A stretch of DNA of 39,378 nt. Origin: CAZIUL01 sp964542475 (GTDB taxonomy: Bacteria; Planctomycetota; B15-G4; CAYZWU01). Under the pieces are notes generated by a model that was given only the letters and a program-made list of their open reading frames with translations, made no database searches and was not told the DNA's origin. A program made the position numbers and the translations under genes. The stretch is from positions 1 through 39,378 of the forward strand of contig CAZIUL010000038.1 in the NCBI GenBank assembly GCA_964542475.1, given 5' to 3'. Below, piece by piece: positions 32,129-39,378 of the stretch. Numbering within the stretch: the stretch's first letter is position 1; the number at the start of each line of letters is the position of its first letter.

Positions 32129-34162
32129 CTACGGCTGTTTGATGTTGTATGTCCCCCGGAGAAACAAGGCCTCCGCTGTTCCAAGCATGGCCAGAGCCTG
32201 TCGGCGCAGCCGATCTCGCCGCGCGATGACCTCCGGATCCTGAAGGCACATGGGAATGATTTCCCCGGGGGCTTTGTATTGGTAAAGCTTCGTTTCTCCT
32301 CCAAATGGGATGACAGCGACCTCCTCGTTTCCGTCAATGAAAGCCATGGCCCTGGCGCCGTGCTGCATCATGGCCATCCCTGTCTCAGGGGGACGGTCGA
32401 GAACACTGGATCCGAAAAAACAATGCGTATACCGCCCACCGAGGATGGACATGATCGTTGGGGCGACATCGGTTTGGCTGCATACGGTTTTTACTCGCCG
32501 GCCTGTCCCGAGGATCGCAGGGGCATAGATGAGAAAAGGTATCCTGTAGCTGGAGGGTGAGATCAGATGGCCGCTCTTGCCGCCCGTGTGATCAGTTACG
32601 AAGACGAATATCGTACGGTCGAAGTAATCGGCCTTGCGCGCCTTTTGCATGAAGTGGCCTATCGCCCAATCCATGTATCGCACGCTTGTGAGCTGATCGC
32701 TTTTCCCTTTGCCCGACATGACCGGCTCGCATCTCCCCTCGGGTATCAGGTAGGGGCGGTGAAAGCTCAAGGTGAGCAGAACGGCAAGGAACGGCTCGCG
32801 GTCCATGGCCACGAACTCCTTGTGAGCCTGGTTGAAGAGGTCCTCGTCGCAAAAGCCCAGGTGGGTTCGGAACGTGCGCGAGCTGAAATCATCCTCGTAC
32901 ACGAAGCGCTTGAACCCGTTGCTCCGCAGAAAGGCGCGGCTATGATCGAACAGCGGATCTCCGCCGTAGATGAACATCGTCTCGTAACCGCGCTCCTCCA
33001 GCACATGCCCGATGGTGAAAAAGTTACCTTCCGTCTCGGAACAGGTCACCACGCTTTCGCCGGGAAGATCCAGGAAGCCGCACAAGATTCCGCTGAGCGC
33101 GAAACGCGTCCGGTGGCCCACGGCGAAGCACCGATCCATCATCACACCGTCAGCAGCAAGCTCATCGAGGTTTGGTGTGAGGTTCTTATTTTTTTTGAGT
33201 CCGTCCATTGCGCTGAAGTAGTGCCAGCTCAAGCTTTCCATGATCACGATGATCACATTGTATCGGTTCTCTGGGCGTTCGGAATCGGTGATCCGGCGCA
33301 AAGGATTGTTCGGATCGTTCAGCAGCTCGTCTTCGGGCCTGGCCAGAGCTTGTAATGTGAGGGCGAATGCTTCCTTTTCAGGAAGCATATCCACGAGCCC
33401 TTTGAGGCTCTCGCGGCGCAGCACAATGCTGTCGACCGCTTCACCCAGAGTGTAGATCCCGTTGAGAGTCAGCTGGGACAGGGCCATGGAGTTGCTGAAA
33501 TATGCGAGTCCGCTGTTGATCGGTTTTGGTCCGAGGCTGCTCCTGATGCCCAGGAAAAGAAGAGGGAAGACCAGCAGGGGCAAGGCAACAGCACGAACCA
33601 GCGAAAACTCGTGCTTTTCGAAGAATTTCACGCCTCGAAAAAACCATGCGAACGCCGCTGCCATCCCAGCCGTTCCCAGGAAGATCGTGACAACGGGAAA
33701 ATCGTCCCAGATGATCTTGTATATGTCTGCGTCCCCCATGTAATCCAAGACCTTGTGGTCCAGGCGCAGGCCGAACTCCTTGAAGAAGTAAAAGTCAGCG
33801 ATACAGGAGAACAAAACAAGCGCAAGCGTGAGCGAGCAATAGCAGCAAACAGCCTTTTGAAACGATTGACGCGCCTGGAGCGCCGGCCACATTAAGAAAA
33901 ACGCAATCAGCAGGGGCGCCGTGAAATAACAGGCTACCACCAGGTCGAACCGCCACCCGGTCACAAAACAGATGATAAGATCTTGCGCTGACGCATCCGT
34001 GAAACGGTCTCTCAGTGACGTCAATATGACCAGCCGCTGGAGCGAAAGAAGAAGCATCACGAAAAGAAGATACAGGAGCGGTGTACGAATTCGGAAACCC
34101 GTGATAGCTTTGCCCAGGATACCTGCGATGTTTGCAGATTTCAGCGGCTTTATCTTTCCCAT
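32129..34162 (-). CDS. LTA-synthase/sulfatase-like membrane phosphotransferase
   Basis: The 677-residue product has about five membrane helices in residues 28-215 and a sulfatase-fold extracytoplasmic domain from about 300. Metal- and catalytic-site residues are visible: Glu309 in VIIVIMESLSW, a likely nucleophile Thr352 in GHRTRFALSG, His468 in TLSFHRPY, and Asp524-His525 in VTDHTGGKSGH. This pattern is that of lipoteichoic-acid synthase and OpgB-type phosphoglycerol transferases, not of arylsulfatases, which carry C/SxPxR. In a Gram-negative cell it would add phosphoglycerol or a similar phospho-group to a periplasmic or surface glycan. The neighbouring GT4, sulfotransferase and WaaP-like genes support this. 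The gene is monocistronic; a 178-bp palindrome lies 179 bases upstream. Confidence 0.87.
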   Translation of the reverse strand: MGKIKPLKSANIAGILGKAITGFRIRTPLLYLLFVMLLLSLQRLVILTSLRDRFTDASAQDLIICFVTGWRFDLVVACYFTAPLLIAFFLMWPALQARQSFQKAVCCYCSLTLALVLFSCIADFYFFKEFGLRLDHKVLDYMGDADIYKIIWDDFPVVTIFLGTAGMAAAFAWFFRGVKFFEKHEFSLVRAVALPLLVFPLLFLGIRSSLGPKPINSGLAYFSNSMALSQLTLNGIYTLGEAVDSIVLRRESLKGLVDMLPEKEAFALTLQALARPEDELLNDPNNPLRRITDSERPENRYNVIIVIMESLSWHYFSAMDGLKKNKNLTPNLDELAADGVMMDRCFAVGHRTRFALSGILCGFLDLPGESVVTCSETEGNFFTIGHVLEERGYETMFIYGGDPLFDHSRAFLRSNGFKRFVYEDDFSSRTFRTHLGFCDEDLFNQAHKEFVAMDREPFLAVLLTLSFHRPYLIPEGRCEPVMSGKGKSDQLTSVRYMDWAIGHFMQKARKADYFDRTIFVFVTDHTGGKSGHLISPSSYRIPFLIYAPAILGTGRRVKTVCSQTDVAPTIMSILGGRYTHCFFGSSVLDRPPETGMAMMQHGARAMAFIDGNEEVAVIPFGGETKLYQYKAPGEIIPMCLQDPEVIARRDRLRRQALAMLGTAEALFLRGTYNIKQP

Positions 34163-34634
34163 GAAGCTGATTTTCCCACACGAAAGCGCGATATTAATTG
34201 GTTCTTGTCTTCAGCTTCGTATGATGCAATTCTGGAAGATCGTGTCCAGCACGAAAAGCCAAAGTATTTTACCATGCTCAGCATGCATATCAAGACCTCC
34301 GGCTTGTATGCTGTGCGTTCAATGCCGGGTCACCCGTTGCTAACCCGCATATTTCATCCTCTTCTGCTGCGGCATCGTAAACTGCACTGTGGCTGCGTTT
34401 CATGCCGGGAGACGATCCTCAACCTGTAAGAACAGGCCTGCGGTCGCCTCCTGACATGCGCCTTGCCACATCACAGTTTACGACACCTCGCGACGAAGAG
34501 TATGAAATAAGCGGGCTAAGGTGGTTTTGCATGTTTTTCGATTGAAGTCGTGTGCCGCACCTTCTATTCTTATCAAGGGAATAGAGTCAACCGAACAGCC
34601 TTGCGTCCCGGCTGTCAGATTGCCCGGATTTCAG
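34163..34634. other. Divergent intergenic region carrying palindrome copy B
   Basis: This 472-base region separates the LTA-synthase-like gene from the GT4 gene. Bases 34341-34518 are the palindrome. The remaining 34163-34340 and 34519-34634 show no clear promoter, RNA gene or reading frame that I can support. Confidence 0.5.
34341..34518. repeat. 178-bp palindromic element, copy B
   Basis: Exactly 178 bases, TAACCCGCATATTTCATCCT at the left and ATGAAATAAGCGGGCTA at the right, with arms pairing over about 75 bases and CCTGT-AAGA-ACAGG at the tip. It differs from copy C at about eight positions and from copy A at about thirteen. One change appears in both arms at paired positions: GCATCG on the left and CGACAC on the right, where copies A and C have C and G. 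Confidence 0.92.
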
Positions 34635-35813
34635 ATGAACATCGCATACATACACACCGGCATGTGGCCCAAGGATTCCGCGAGCACCACCTTTGCCACC
34701 ATGACCGCGGTCAGCCTTGCCGAGGAAGGAGCCGCGTGCAGGCTCTTCATGCGGAGGTTTTCGGAAGCTCCTGTTGATGAGCTTTTCAGGCGGATCTTTG
34801 ATATGGACCGTCCTGATAAAGCAGATCTTTTTTTGGTCGAACCCGGCAGGTTCTTTCGCTGGAACAGGTTTTTTTACAACCGCGTATTCAATGAGCTTGA
34901 AAAGATGGCGGATGCGGGCGCGCTGGACGCCATAGTTTCGCGAGGGTGCACATCGCTGCCGTGGCTTGTGAAAATCAGTAAAACTCACAACGTCCAGGCG
35001 TGGTACGAGCCGCACAACTTTTTCGGGAATCTGGCGGTTCGAGACGATCTAGCGGGAAAAAAACGGAAGCGTCACTCGCGGATAGAAAAAAAATACCTGC
35101 CACGGGTCACAGGGCTCATCTGCCTGCTGAACGAGCAAAAACAGCTCTTCGAAAAGCAGTACCCCGGTATCCGGACCGTGGTCGCCCATGGCGGTATCCG
35201 CGAGGTCGCCTACTCGGATGGCAATGTGCGCCGCAGCATCGCCTGCATCGGCTCTCTCGACAGGCACAAGGGGATTGATCTGCTGATAAGAGCGGCTGCC
35301 AAATCGCGATGCAGGCCTCCTGTCATAATTATCGGCGGCAAAAGCGACAAGGAGATCGAGGCGTTCCGTGCTTTTGCATCAAGCCTGGGGTATGGCGACA
35401 AAACCTCGGTTACCGGATGGGTGAAGAAGGCCGAGCTGCGCCGGCTTCTGGCCGGGATCAGGGTAGGTGTTCTGCCGCTTACAGACACCTTCTTCAACCG
35501 CCATCTCACCACTCCCTTGAAGCTCTTTGATTTTTTCGGCAGCGGTGTTCCCGTGATCGCTTCGGACCTCCCGTCTTTGAGAGAGCTGGTGCAGGAGAAC
35601 GAAACCGGTGTTTTCTTCCCGCCGGGCGATGTGGACCGCCTGGCAGGGCGGATCGATGAGCTGTTTTCCGACGAAAAACGCTGCGAGAAGATGGTCCCGA
35701 AGGTTGTGAGCGCGGCTGAAAAGCTTCTCTGGTCCGTGCGGGCGCGGAAGATTCTTTCCGCCGTACAGGAGGGGCAGCCCTGCAATGGCCGGACAGAAGG
35801 ACTGTTGATTTGA
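34635..35813 (+). CDS. GT4-type glycosyltransferase
   Basis: The 392-residue product starts at the ATG giving MNIAYIHTGMWPKDSASTTF, the usual Rossmann opening of GT-B enzymes; the frame is open upstream but without a better start. The C-terminal half has the GT4 signature: IACIGSLDRHKGIDLLIRAA, IIIGGKSDKE, VTGWVKKAELRRLLA, the TTPLKLFDFFGSGVPVIASDLPSL block with the sugar-nucleotide-binding region, and ENETGVFFPPGD. The enzyme probably adds a hexose or amino sugar to a lipid-linked or surface polysaccharide at the cytoplasmic face of the membrane. Donor and acceptor cannot be told from the sequence. It is not followed closely by another gene. A possible weak terminator hairpin lies near 35892-35931. 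Confidence 0.9.
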   Translation: MNIAYIHTGMWPKDSASTTFATMTAVSLAEEGAACRLFMRRFSEAPVDELFRRIFDMDRPDKADLFLVEPGRFFRWNRFFYNRVFNELEKMADAGALDAIVSRGCTSLPWLVKISKTHNVQAWYEPHNFFGNLAVRDDLAGKKRKRHSRIEKKYLPRVTGLICLLNEQKQLFEKQYPGIRTVVAHGGIREVAYSDGNVRRSIACIGSLDRHKGIDLLIRAAAKSRCRPPVIIIGGKSDKEIEAFRAFASSLGYGDKTSVTGWVKKAELRRLLAGIRVGVLPLTDTFFNRHLTTPLKLFDFFGSGVPVIASDLPSLRELVQENETGVFFPPGDVDRLAGRIDELFSDEKRCEKMVPKVVSAAEKLLWSVRARKILSAVQEGQPCNGRTEGLLI

Positions 35814-35960
35814 AGGAATGAAGTGTGTTGACTGCGAATGTCTCGAGCTTGTTGACAGATTCAGATTGATGAAGCGTCTGTCATAAAAACACAGGCAGCG
35901 ATCAAACGGTGGTTGCCGCTGTTTTTCGAGACGCTTTTTTTAGAAGAGAGGAGGCTCAAG

Positions 35961-36500
35961 ATGTTGAGTAAAAAATCTTTCCGCTCCAGATCAGCGTTCT
36001 ACCTGGCGATTGTGCTTATCGCGACGATCGCCTTTGCCGTGGCAGGCGAGCTCCCGAACATCCCGGGATCGAGCTGGTACACCAGCGGGAAGGCGACAGC
36101 CAAGATCAAGGGGGAGGGGAGTATAAAAGGGCCCATGTGGCCGGAGATCTACTTCGGCCCGCAGGGCGGCTTGGGCCAGAACCAGTTCCTGGTCGTGCTC
36201 GATGATGGTCAGGATGAGGTCTATGTCACGGGTACCTATTCCTTGAAAAAAGGAAAACTGAAAAATATGAACGCTAACAAGGCATCGTTCGCGGATTCGT
36301 TCGAAGATATTTTTGATAAGTACGCGGGCGGTTATATTGACGTTGATATTACCGTGCAGAGTATCAAAATCAAGTCCAAGTCCAAGTCCAAGAATGGCAA
36401 TGAATCCATCAAGTTCAAGTTCAGTTCCAAGTTTATCGCATCAGCGCTTGGACAACACTTAAAATGCAAGATGGGAGTCAAATCCGCGGGCGGACACTAG
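35961..36500 (+). CDS. Small exported protein of unknown function
   Basis: The 179-residue product begins at an ATG with GAGGAGG eight bases upstream and has a clear signal peptide (AFYLAIVLIATIAFAVAGE). The mature part is beta-rich, with Gly-rich turns (FGPQGGLGQNQFLVVLDD, VYVTGTYSLKKGKL) and a short Lys-Ser stretch (KIKSKSKSKNG) encoded by a small AAGTCC repeat at about 36376-36393. I do not recognise a family. The fold could be a lipocalin- or calycin-like small barrel, but that is a guess. A strong terminator follows, so the gene stands alone. The position among polysaccharide genes suggests an envelope location. Confidence 0.75.
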   Translation: MLSKKSFRSRSAFYLAIVLIATIAFAVAGELPNIPGSSWYTSGKATAKIKGEGSIKGPMWPEIYFGPQGGLGQNQFLVVLDDGQDEVYVTGTYSLKKGKLKNMNANKASFADSFEDIFDKYAGGYIDVDITVQSIKIKSKSKSKNGNESIKFKFSSKFIASALGQHLKCKMGVKSAGGH

Positions 36501-36523
36501 CACCGGATGCCTGAGCCTTTCAG

Positions 36524-36559
36524 AAAAAGGGGCGCAACAAAAGTTGCGTCCCTTTTTTC
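36524..36559 (+). terminator. Intrinsic terminator after the small exported protein
   Basis: A strong stem (GGGGCGCAAC with GTTGCGTCCC, loop AAAA) is flanked by AAAAA on the left and TTTTTT on the right, so it can work on both strands. Confidence 0.9.
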
Positions 36560-36708
36560 TTACGGCAGGATATCATCCCGGTGATGTGATATGATTTGCC
36601 GGCCGAGTGAAATGGAACGCGTGGAGGCTGACTTCGAGCGTTCCCCTTTTTGTGGATCAGTTTAAAACCGATGTTAGTAGAAGCGAACCAGGAGTAAGCT
36701 GAAAGAAG

Positions 36709-37488
36709 ATGGCGCGTTCCACCACCTTTATTCTATCAACAGGCCGAATCGGATCCATTTTTATCGCCAAGCAGCTTGATCGGCATCCGGATCTGATGGT
36801 CAAGAGATCGCCTCACCACCGAAAAGAATCGTTCCGTTATCTACAGTGGCGGCATCGGGCGTTCAAATCGGTCTCTTTAAGGCAATGGCTGCCTTTTGGC
36901 CTGTACTACCGGTGGAAGCTCCTGCTGATGCGCAAGTCGGCCATGCTGGATCCGCGTAAACATTATGTCGAGGTAAACAACTACATCTTTCCACTGCTTC
37001 CCGAGCTGGTCCGCGCTTTTCCCCGTGCGAAGCTTGTACACGTTATTCGAGATCCACGCACCTTTATTCCTTCCGCGCTCAACCGCGGCTGGTCCTTGAA
37101 CCTGCATGATCCCCGCATGAAGCCGTTCCACTCGGGTGAAATGACACGAAAGGAATGGAAAGCCCTTACAGGGATCCAGCAGACTGCCTGGTACTGGCTG
37201 CGTACCAACGAAATGATACTGGACGCCGGGCCGCAGACGACCATAACGTTCGAAAGCGTGTTCAAAGGGGATCACTCCGGATTCAGCGGTATACTTGACG
37301 CGATCGGTGTGCCGCGTGAGTTCACGGAGTCGGTAGAGTTCGGAAGAAAAACCAATATTACCCGGGAGTTTTACATTCCCCGCTGGGAGGATTGGGAGAA
37401 CGGATGGAGAGAAGCGTGCCGCCCGTTTTTTGAACGGGCTGAAGAGAAGTTCAGGGTCAGCCGCTTCTACCCCGATCTGCTGTCGTGA
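36709..37488 (+). CDS. Sulfotransferase family protein
   Basis: The 259-residue product has the two PAPS-binding signatures: the 5'-phosphosulfate loop as LSTGRIGSIFIAKQL (residues 9-23) and the 3'-phosphate-binding strand-helix LVHVIRDPRTFIPS (109-122). The first loop has TGRIGS in place of the common RSGTS, as in a subset of bacterial carbohydrate sulfotransferases. The usual catalytic His or Glu cannot be picked without a structure. It would transfer sulfate from PAPS to a glycan hydroxyl. With the glycosyltransferases around it, sulfated surface polysaccharide is the most likely product. The gene converges with the kinase gene, 55 bases between their stop codons. Confidence 0.87.
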   Translation: MARSTTFILSTGRIGSIFIAKQLDRHPDLMVKRSPHHRKESFRYLQWRHRAFKSVSLRQWLPFGLYYRWKLLLMRKSAMLDPRKHYVEVNNYIFPLLPELVRAFPRAKLVHVIRDPRTFIPSALNRGWSLNLHDPRMKPFHSGEMTRKEWKALTGIQQTAWYWLRTNEMILDAGPQTTITFESVFKGDHSGFSGILDAIGVPREFTESVEFGRKTNITREFYIPRWEDWENGWREACRPFFERAEEKFRVSRFYPDLLS

Positions 37489-37543
37489 CGTTGCGCTTTC
37501 TGGATGCGGAGCAAAATCACGGGGAGGGGAGGGTGAGGTCGAT

Positions 37544-38380
37544 TCAATCCCCGTCTTTTCGAGCCGCACTTCGCGCTGCATAGCTTTCCGGGCCTGTAGC
37601 CGCACCGGACTCCTTTATCCAGCGAGTGTAACGCGCTCTTTTTTCGCTGTTGTCCAGGATGCCACGATCTTTCATGTACAGCCACAAGAGACGCAAGGCT
37701 CCGACATTCGAGAGCATTTTCAGCTTTTTCGAGGCCCTTTCCAGGGATGTGAATGCAAGCGTGAAGTCCTCCGGATCTCCGGACCGGTATTTCTCGAAAT
37801 CGATGACCATTTCAGGGAGCCATCTGTCATCGACTATCCTGCCCCAAATGTTGACGTCAGTGAAATCCATGTGGTACATGCCCCTGTCATGCATCCCCGC
37901 AAGAAACCCGACAGCTTTACGATGTGCCTCCCGCGTCAGCGGGAGCTTGTTGCCGGGCGGAGCTTCGATCCACTGACGAAGGGAGATCAGGCCTGGATCC
38001 ATCGCGCGCATCACGAACAAAGAGGTGTAGTTCAGGCTCAGGGGAAGTTTTTCGGAAAACGCCAGCGGCTCCGGGGACACAACACCGGCTTCCCATATTT
38101 CGAGATGATTTACCCATTCCTCTGATGCGCGTGTTCGTCGTAGCATGAACTCGATCGCCTGGCGAAGGCGTGATTTTCGGACGAGGTACATCTTGATGAA
38201 ACATTTGCCTTCACTCGTGTCGATTATCGCTGTTCTGCGGTGCCTCCGGATGTGGATGAAATCCGTCTTGTCGAGTTGGGGTAGAACCTCTTTCAGCAGC
38301 AGGGGCGTGAACGCCTCCGTTGTATGCCAGTTTCTGCCGGCCGATCGGACTTTTACTATTTTTTTTTGAAGGTTACTCAT
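37544..38380 (-). CDS. WaaP/Kdo-kinase-like lipopolysaccharide kinase
   Basis: The 278-residue product is a small protein-kinase-fold enzyme of the lipopolysaccharide kinase (WaaP/KdkA) group. Lys63 in CFIKMY fits the ATP-binding lysine, HMDFTDVNI (His170, Asp172, Asn177) is the catalytic loop, and IDFEKYR (Asp194) is the metal-binding DFE triplet typical of this group in place of DFG. It should phosphorylate a sugar in the lipid-A/core region or a related surface glycan on the cytoplasmic side. I start at the ATG giving MSNLQKKI; the frame is open upstream, but that part overlaps the GT2 gene. The start overlaps the last eight bases of the GT2 gene (ATGAGTAA), so the two are translationally coupled. 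Confidence 0.87.
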   Translation of the reverse strand: MSNLQKKIVKVRSAGRNWHTTEAFTPLLLKEVLPQLDKTDFIHIRRHRRTAIIDTSEGKCFIKMYLVRKSRLRQAIEFMLRRTRASEEWVNHLEIWEAGVVSPEPLAFSEKLPLSLNYTSLFVMRAMDPGLISLRQWIEAPPGNKLPLTREAHRKAVGFLAGMHDRGMYHMDFTDVNIWGRIVDDRWLPEMVIDFEKYRSGDPEDFTLAFTSLERASKKLKMLSNVGALRLLWLYMKDRGILDNSEKRARYTRWIKESGAATGPESYAARSAARKDGD

Positions 38381-39179
38381 TGTTGGGTGGTTTGAAGATG
38401 CCGTTTTCACACCAGACGGGGATGCATGTACGACGAACGTAGTCCCGGTTGCTTCGTTTGGACCTGGTTGAGTGGGGCGGATGGAACATGTGATAGACAA
38501 GCGCCCTGTTGCAGATGCACTTCGGCCGCACGTTGATACGTTTCAGGCGCTCTCTTAGCTCGCCGTCTACATCGCCCCAGCCCTGACAGTTTTCATCGAA
38601 TCCATTGACCGCAAACAGCGCCCATTTTTCGGCTGCCATGTTGAGGGCGTAGTTGTGCGGACGACGTCTCTTTCTGATTGCTATGTACAGGATGTTCCTT
38701 ATGTGGGTCAGCCAAAGCTCCCGTCGCCGTTTAGCGGTAAGAAACGATTCGTGACCGCGAGACTCGACCGTCTCGAGTGTGATCCCGCCGGTTTCTTCTT
38801 CGTTCAAACGCACACGGCCGCCTATCAGAAGTCGTTTTTCGGCGCGGTTGGCGCAATGTACTTCGACGAGATCGCTTTGAGGCAGGCAGTCAGCGTCAGT
38901 GAAAATGAGAAAGTCAGACCGCGCTGCAAAAATTCCCCGGTTGAGTATGCTTGTACGGTGATGGCCTTGGAACTCGTGGCGGATGTATGATACCGGGAAC
39001 GGGGCAGCAGCGGCGAAGCCACGTACAACCTGTTCTGTGTCATCATCCGAAGCATCATCAGCCACAACGATTTCAAAGTCGCTGACTGTCTGAGTGAGAT
39101 AGGATGGAAGACATAATCTCAGCCTGTCAGCACGGTTGTACGTGTTCAGGATAATAGTGGCACATGGTTTCCGGACCAA
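38373..39179 (-). CDS. GT2-type glycosyltransferase with galactosyltransferase-like C-terminal domain
   Basis: The 268-residue product opens with ATIILNTYNRADRL and has VVADDASDDDTEQV and FTDADC, the DxD-type site that binds the metal-sugar nucleotide in GT-A enzymes. FDENCQGWGDVDGELRERL is the galactosyltransferase-type C-terminal segment found in chondroitin-synthase-like and beta-1,4-galactosyltransferase-like enzymes. The start is TTG with GGAGAGG nine bases upstream. It is the first gene of a two-gene operon with the WaaP-like kinase (8-base overlap). A complete 178-bp palindrome begins 22 bases upstream of the start codon, so the promoter is inside or beyond the palindrome. Confidence 0.9.
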   Translation of the reverse strand: MVRKPCATIILNTYNRADRLRLCLPSYLTQTVSDFEIVVADDASDDDTEQVVRGFAAAAPFPVSYIRHEFQGHHRTSILNRGIFAARSDFLIFTDADCLPQSDLVEVHCANRAEKRLLIGGRVRLNEEETGGITLETVESRGHESFLTAKRRRELWLTHIRNILYIAIRKRRRPHNYALNMAAEKWALFAVNGFDENCQGWGDVDGELRERLKRINVRPKCICNRALVYHMFHPPHSTRSKRSNRDYVRRTCIPVWCENGIFKPPNNE

Positions 39180-39200
39180 GCGTTTGCACCTCTCCTTCCA

Positions 39201-39378
39201 TTACCCGCTTATTTCATCCTCTTCTGCTGCGGCACCGTAAACTGCACTGTGGCTGCGTTTCATGCCGGGAGACGATCCTCAACCTGTAAGAACAGGCCTG
39301 CGGTCGTCTCCTGACATGCGCCTTGCCACATCACAGTTTACGGCACCTCGCGACAAAGAGTATGAAATAAGCGGGTTT
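39201..39378. repeat. 178-bp palindromic element, copy C (window end)
   Basis: Exactly 178 bases from TTACCCGCTTATTTCATCCT to ATGAAATAAGCGGGTTT, the last base of the window. It differs from copy B at about eight positions, roughly half in the outer ten bases. The tip is CCTGT-AAGA-ACAGG. It ends precisely at the window border, probably an assembly break. Confidence 0.92.

Noticed and set aside
32567..33355. 262-codon plus-strand frame opposite the LTA-synthase-like gene
   Set aside because: Shadow of a clearly conserved membrane enzyme; no domain or ribosome-binding support.
36376..36393. AAGTCC triple repeat considered as a regulatory or phase-variable tract
   Set aside because: It is an in-frame six-base unit coding Lys-Ser inside a gene, so changes in copy number would not shift the frame.

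Overview
The window looks like one contig of a Gram-negative, PVC-type bacterium, most likely Planctomycetota or a close relative. Supporting signs are a formylglycine-enzyme-like protein, glycoside hydrolases of families 95 and 127 made as lipoproteins, glycine-rich RRM proteins, a lysine-rich histone-H1-like protein, a very large exported macroglobulin-like protein, an ECF sigma factor fused to a membrane anchor plus carboxypeptidase-regulatory-like domains, and surface-polysaccharide genes including a WaaP-like kinase. The phylum is inferred from gene content; there is no rRNA, tRNA, CRISPR array or recognisable transposase here. The right end stops exactly at the end of a 178-bp palindromic repeat and the left end may begin in the last bases of another, so the contig was probably broken at copies of this repeat.

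Layout. 1-2.2 kb: FGE-sulfatase-domain protein and a lysine-rich DNA-binding-like protein. 2.3-6.2 kb: two paralogous RRM genes (+), each behind a long leader with two conserved hairpins, flanking a minus-strand fabF / nitronate-monooxygenase-like (FabK-like) operon. 6.2-10.1 kb: divergent gamma-glutamyltranspeptidase homologue and a membrane pentahaem cytochrome c (both minus). 10.4-19.1 kb: 2111-residue exported macroglobulin-like protein and a GH95 lipoprotein. 19.2-26.0 kb: tandemly duplicated sigma-factor/carboxypeptidase-regulatory-like fusion genes; the second copy has lost the middle of its sigma portion and is frameshifted. 26.1-27.3 kb: an AAA_14/DUF4143 ATPase behind a perfect operator-like palindrome. 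27.3-32.1 kb: two URO-D/MtaA-type proteins and a GH127 lipoprotein. 32.1-39.2 kb: envelope genes (LTA-synthase-like phosphotransferase, GT4, small exported protein, sulfotransferase, WaaP-like kinase, GT2).

How it fits together. The GH95, GH127 and URO-D genes suggest breakdown of fucose- or arabinose-bearing, perhaps methylated, glycans. The 32-39 kb block suggests synthesis of a phosphorylated or sulfated surface polysaccharide. The most unusual items are (i) the 178-bp palindrome family, three full-length copies of identical length plus fragments, with a paired base change in the two arms of one copy; (ii) the paired RRM leaders with matching hairpins; and (iii) the membrane-tethered sigma factor, with an internal start site conserved in both copies that could release the surface protein from the sigma domain.
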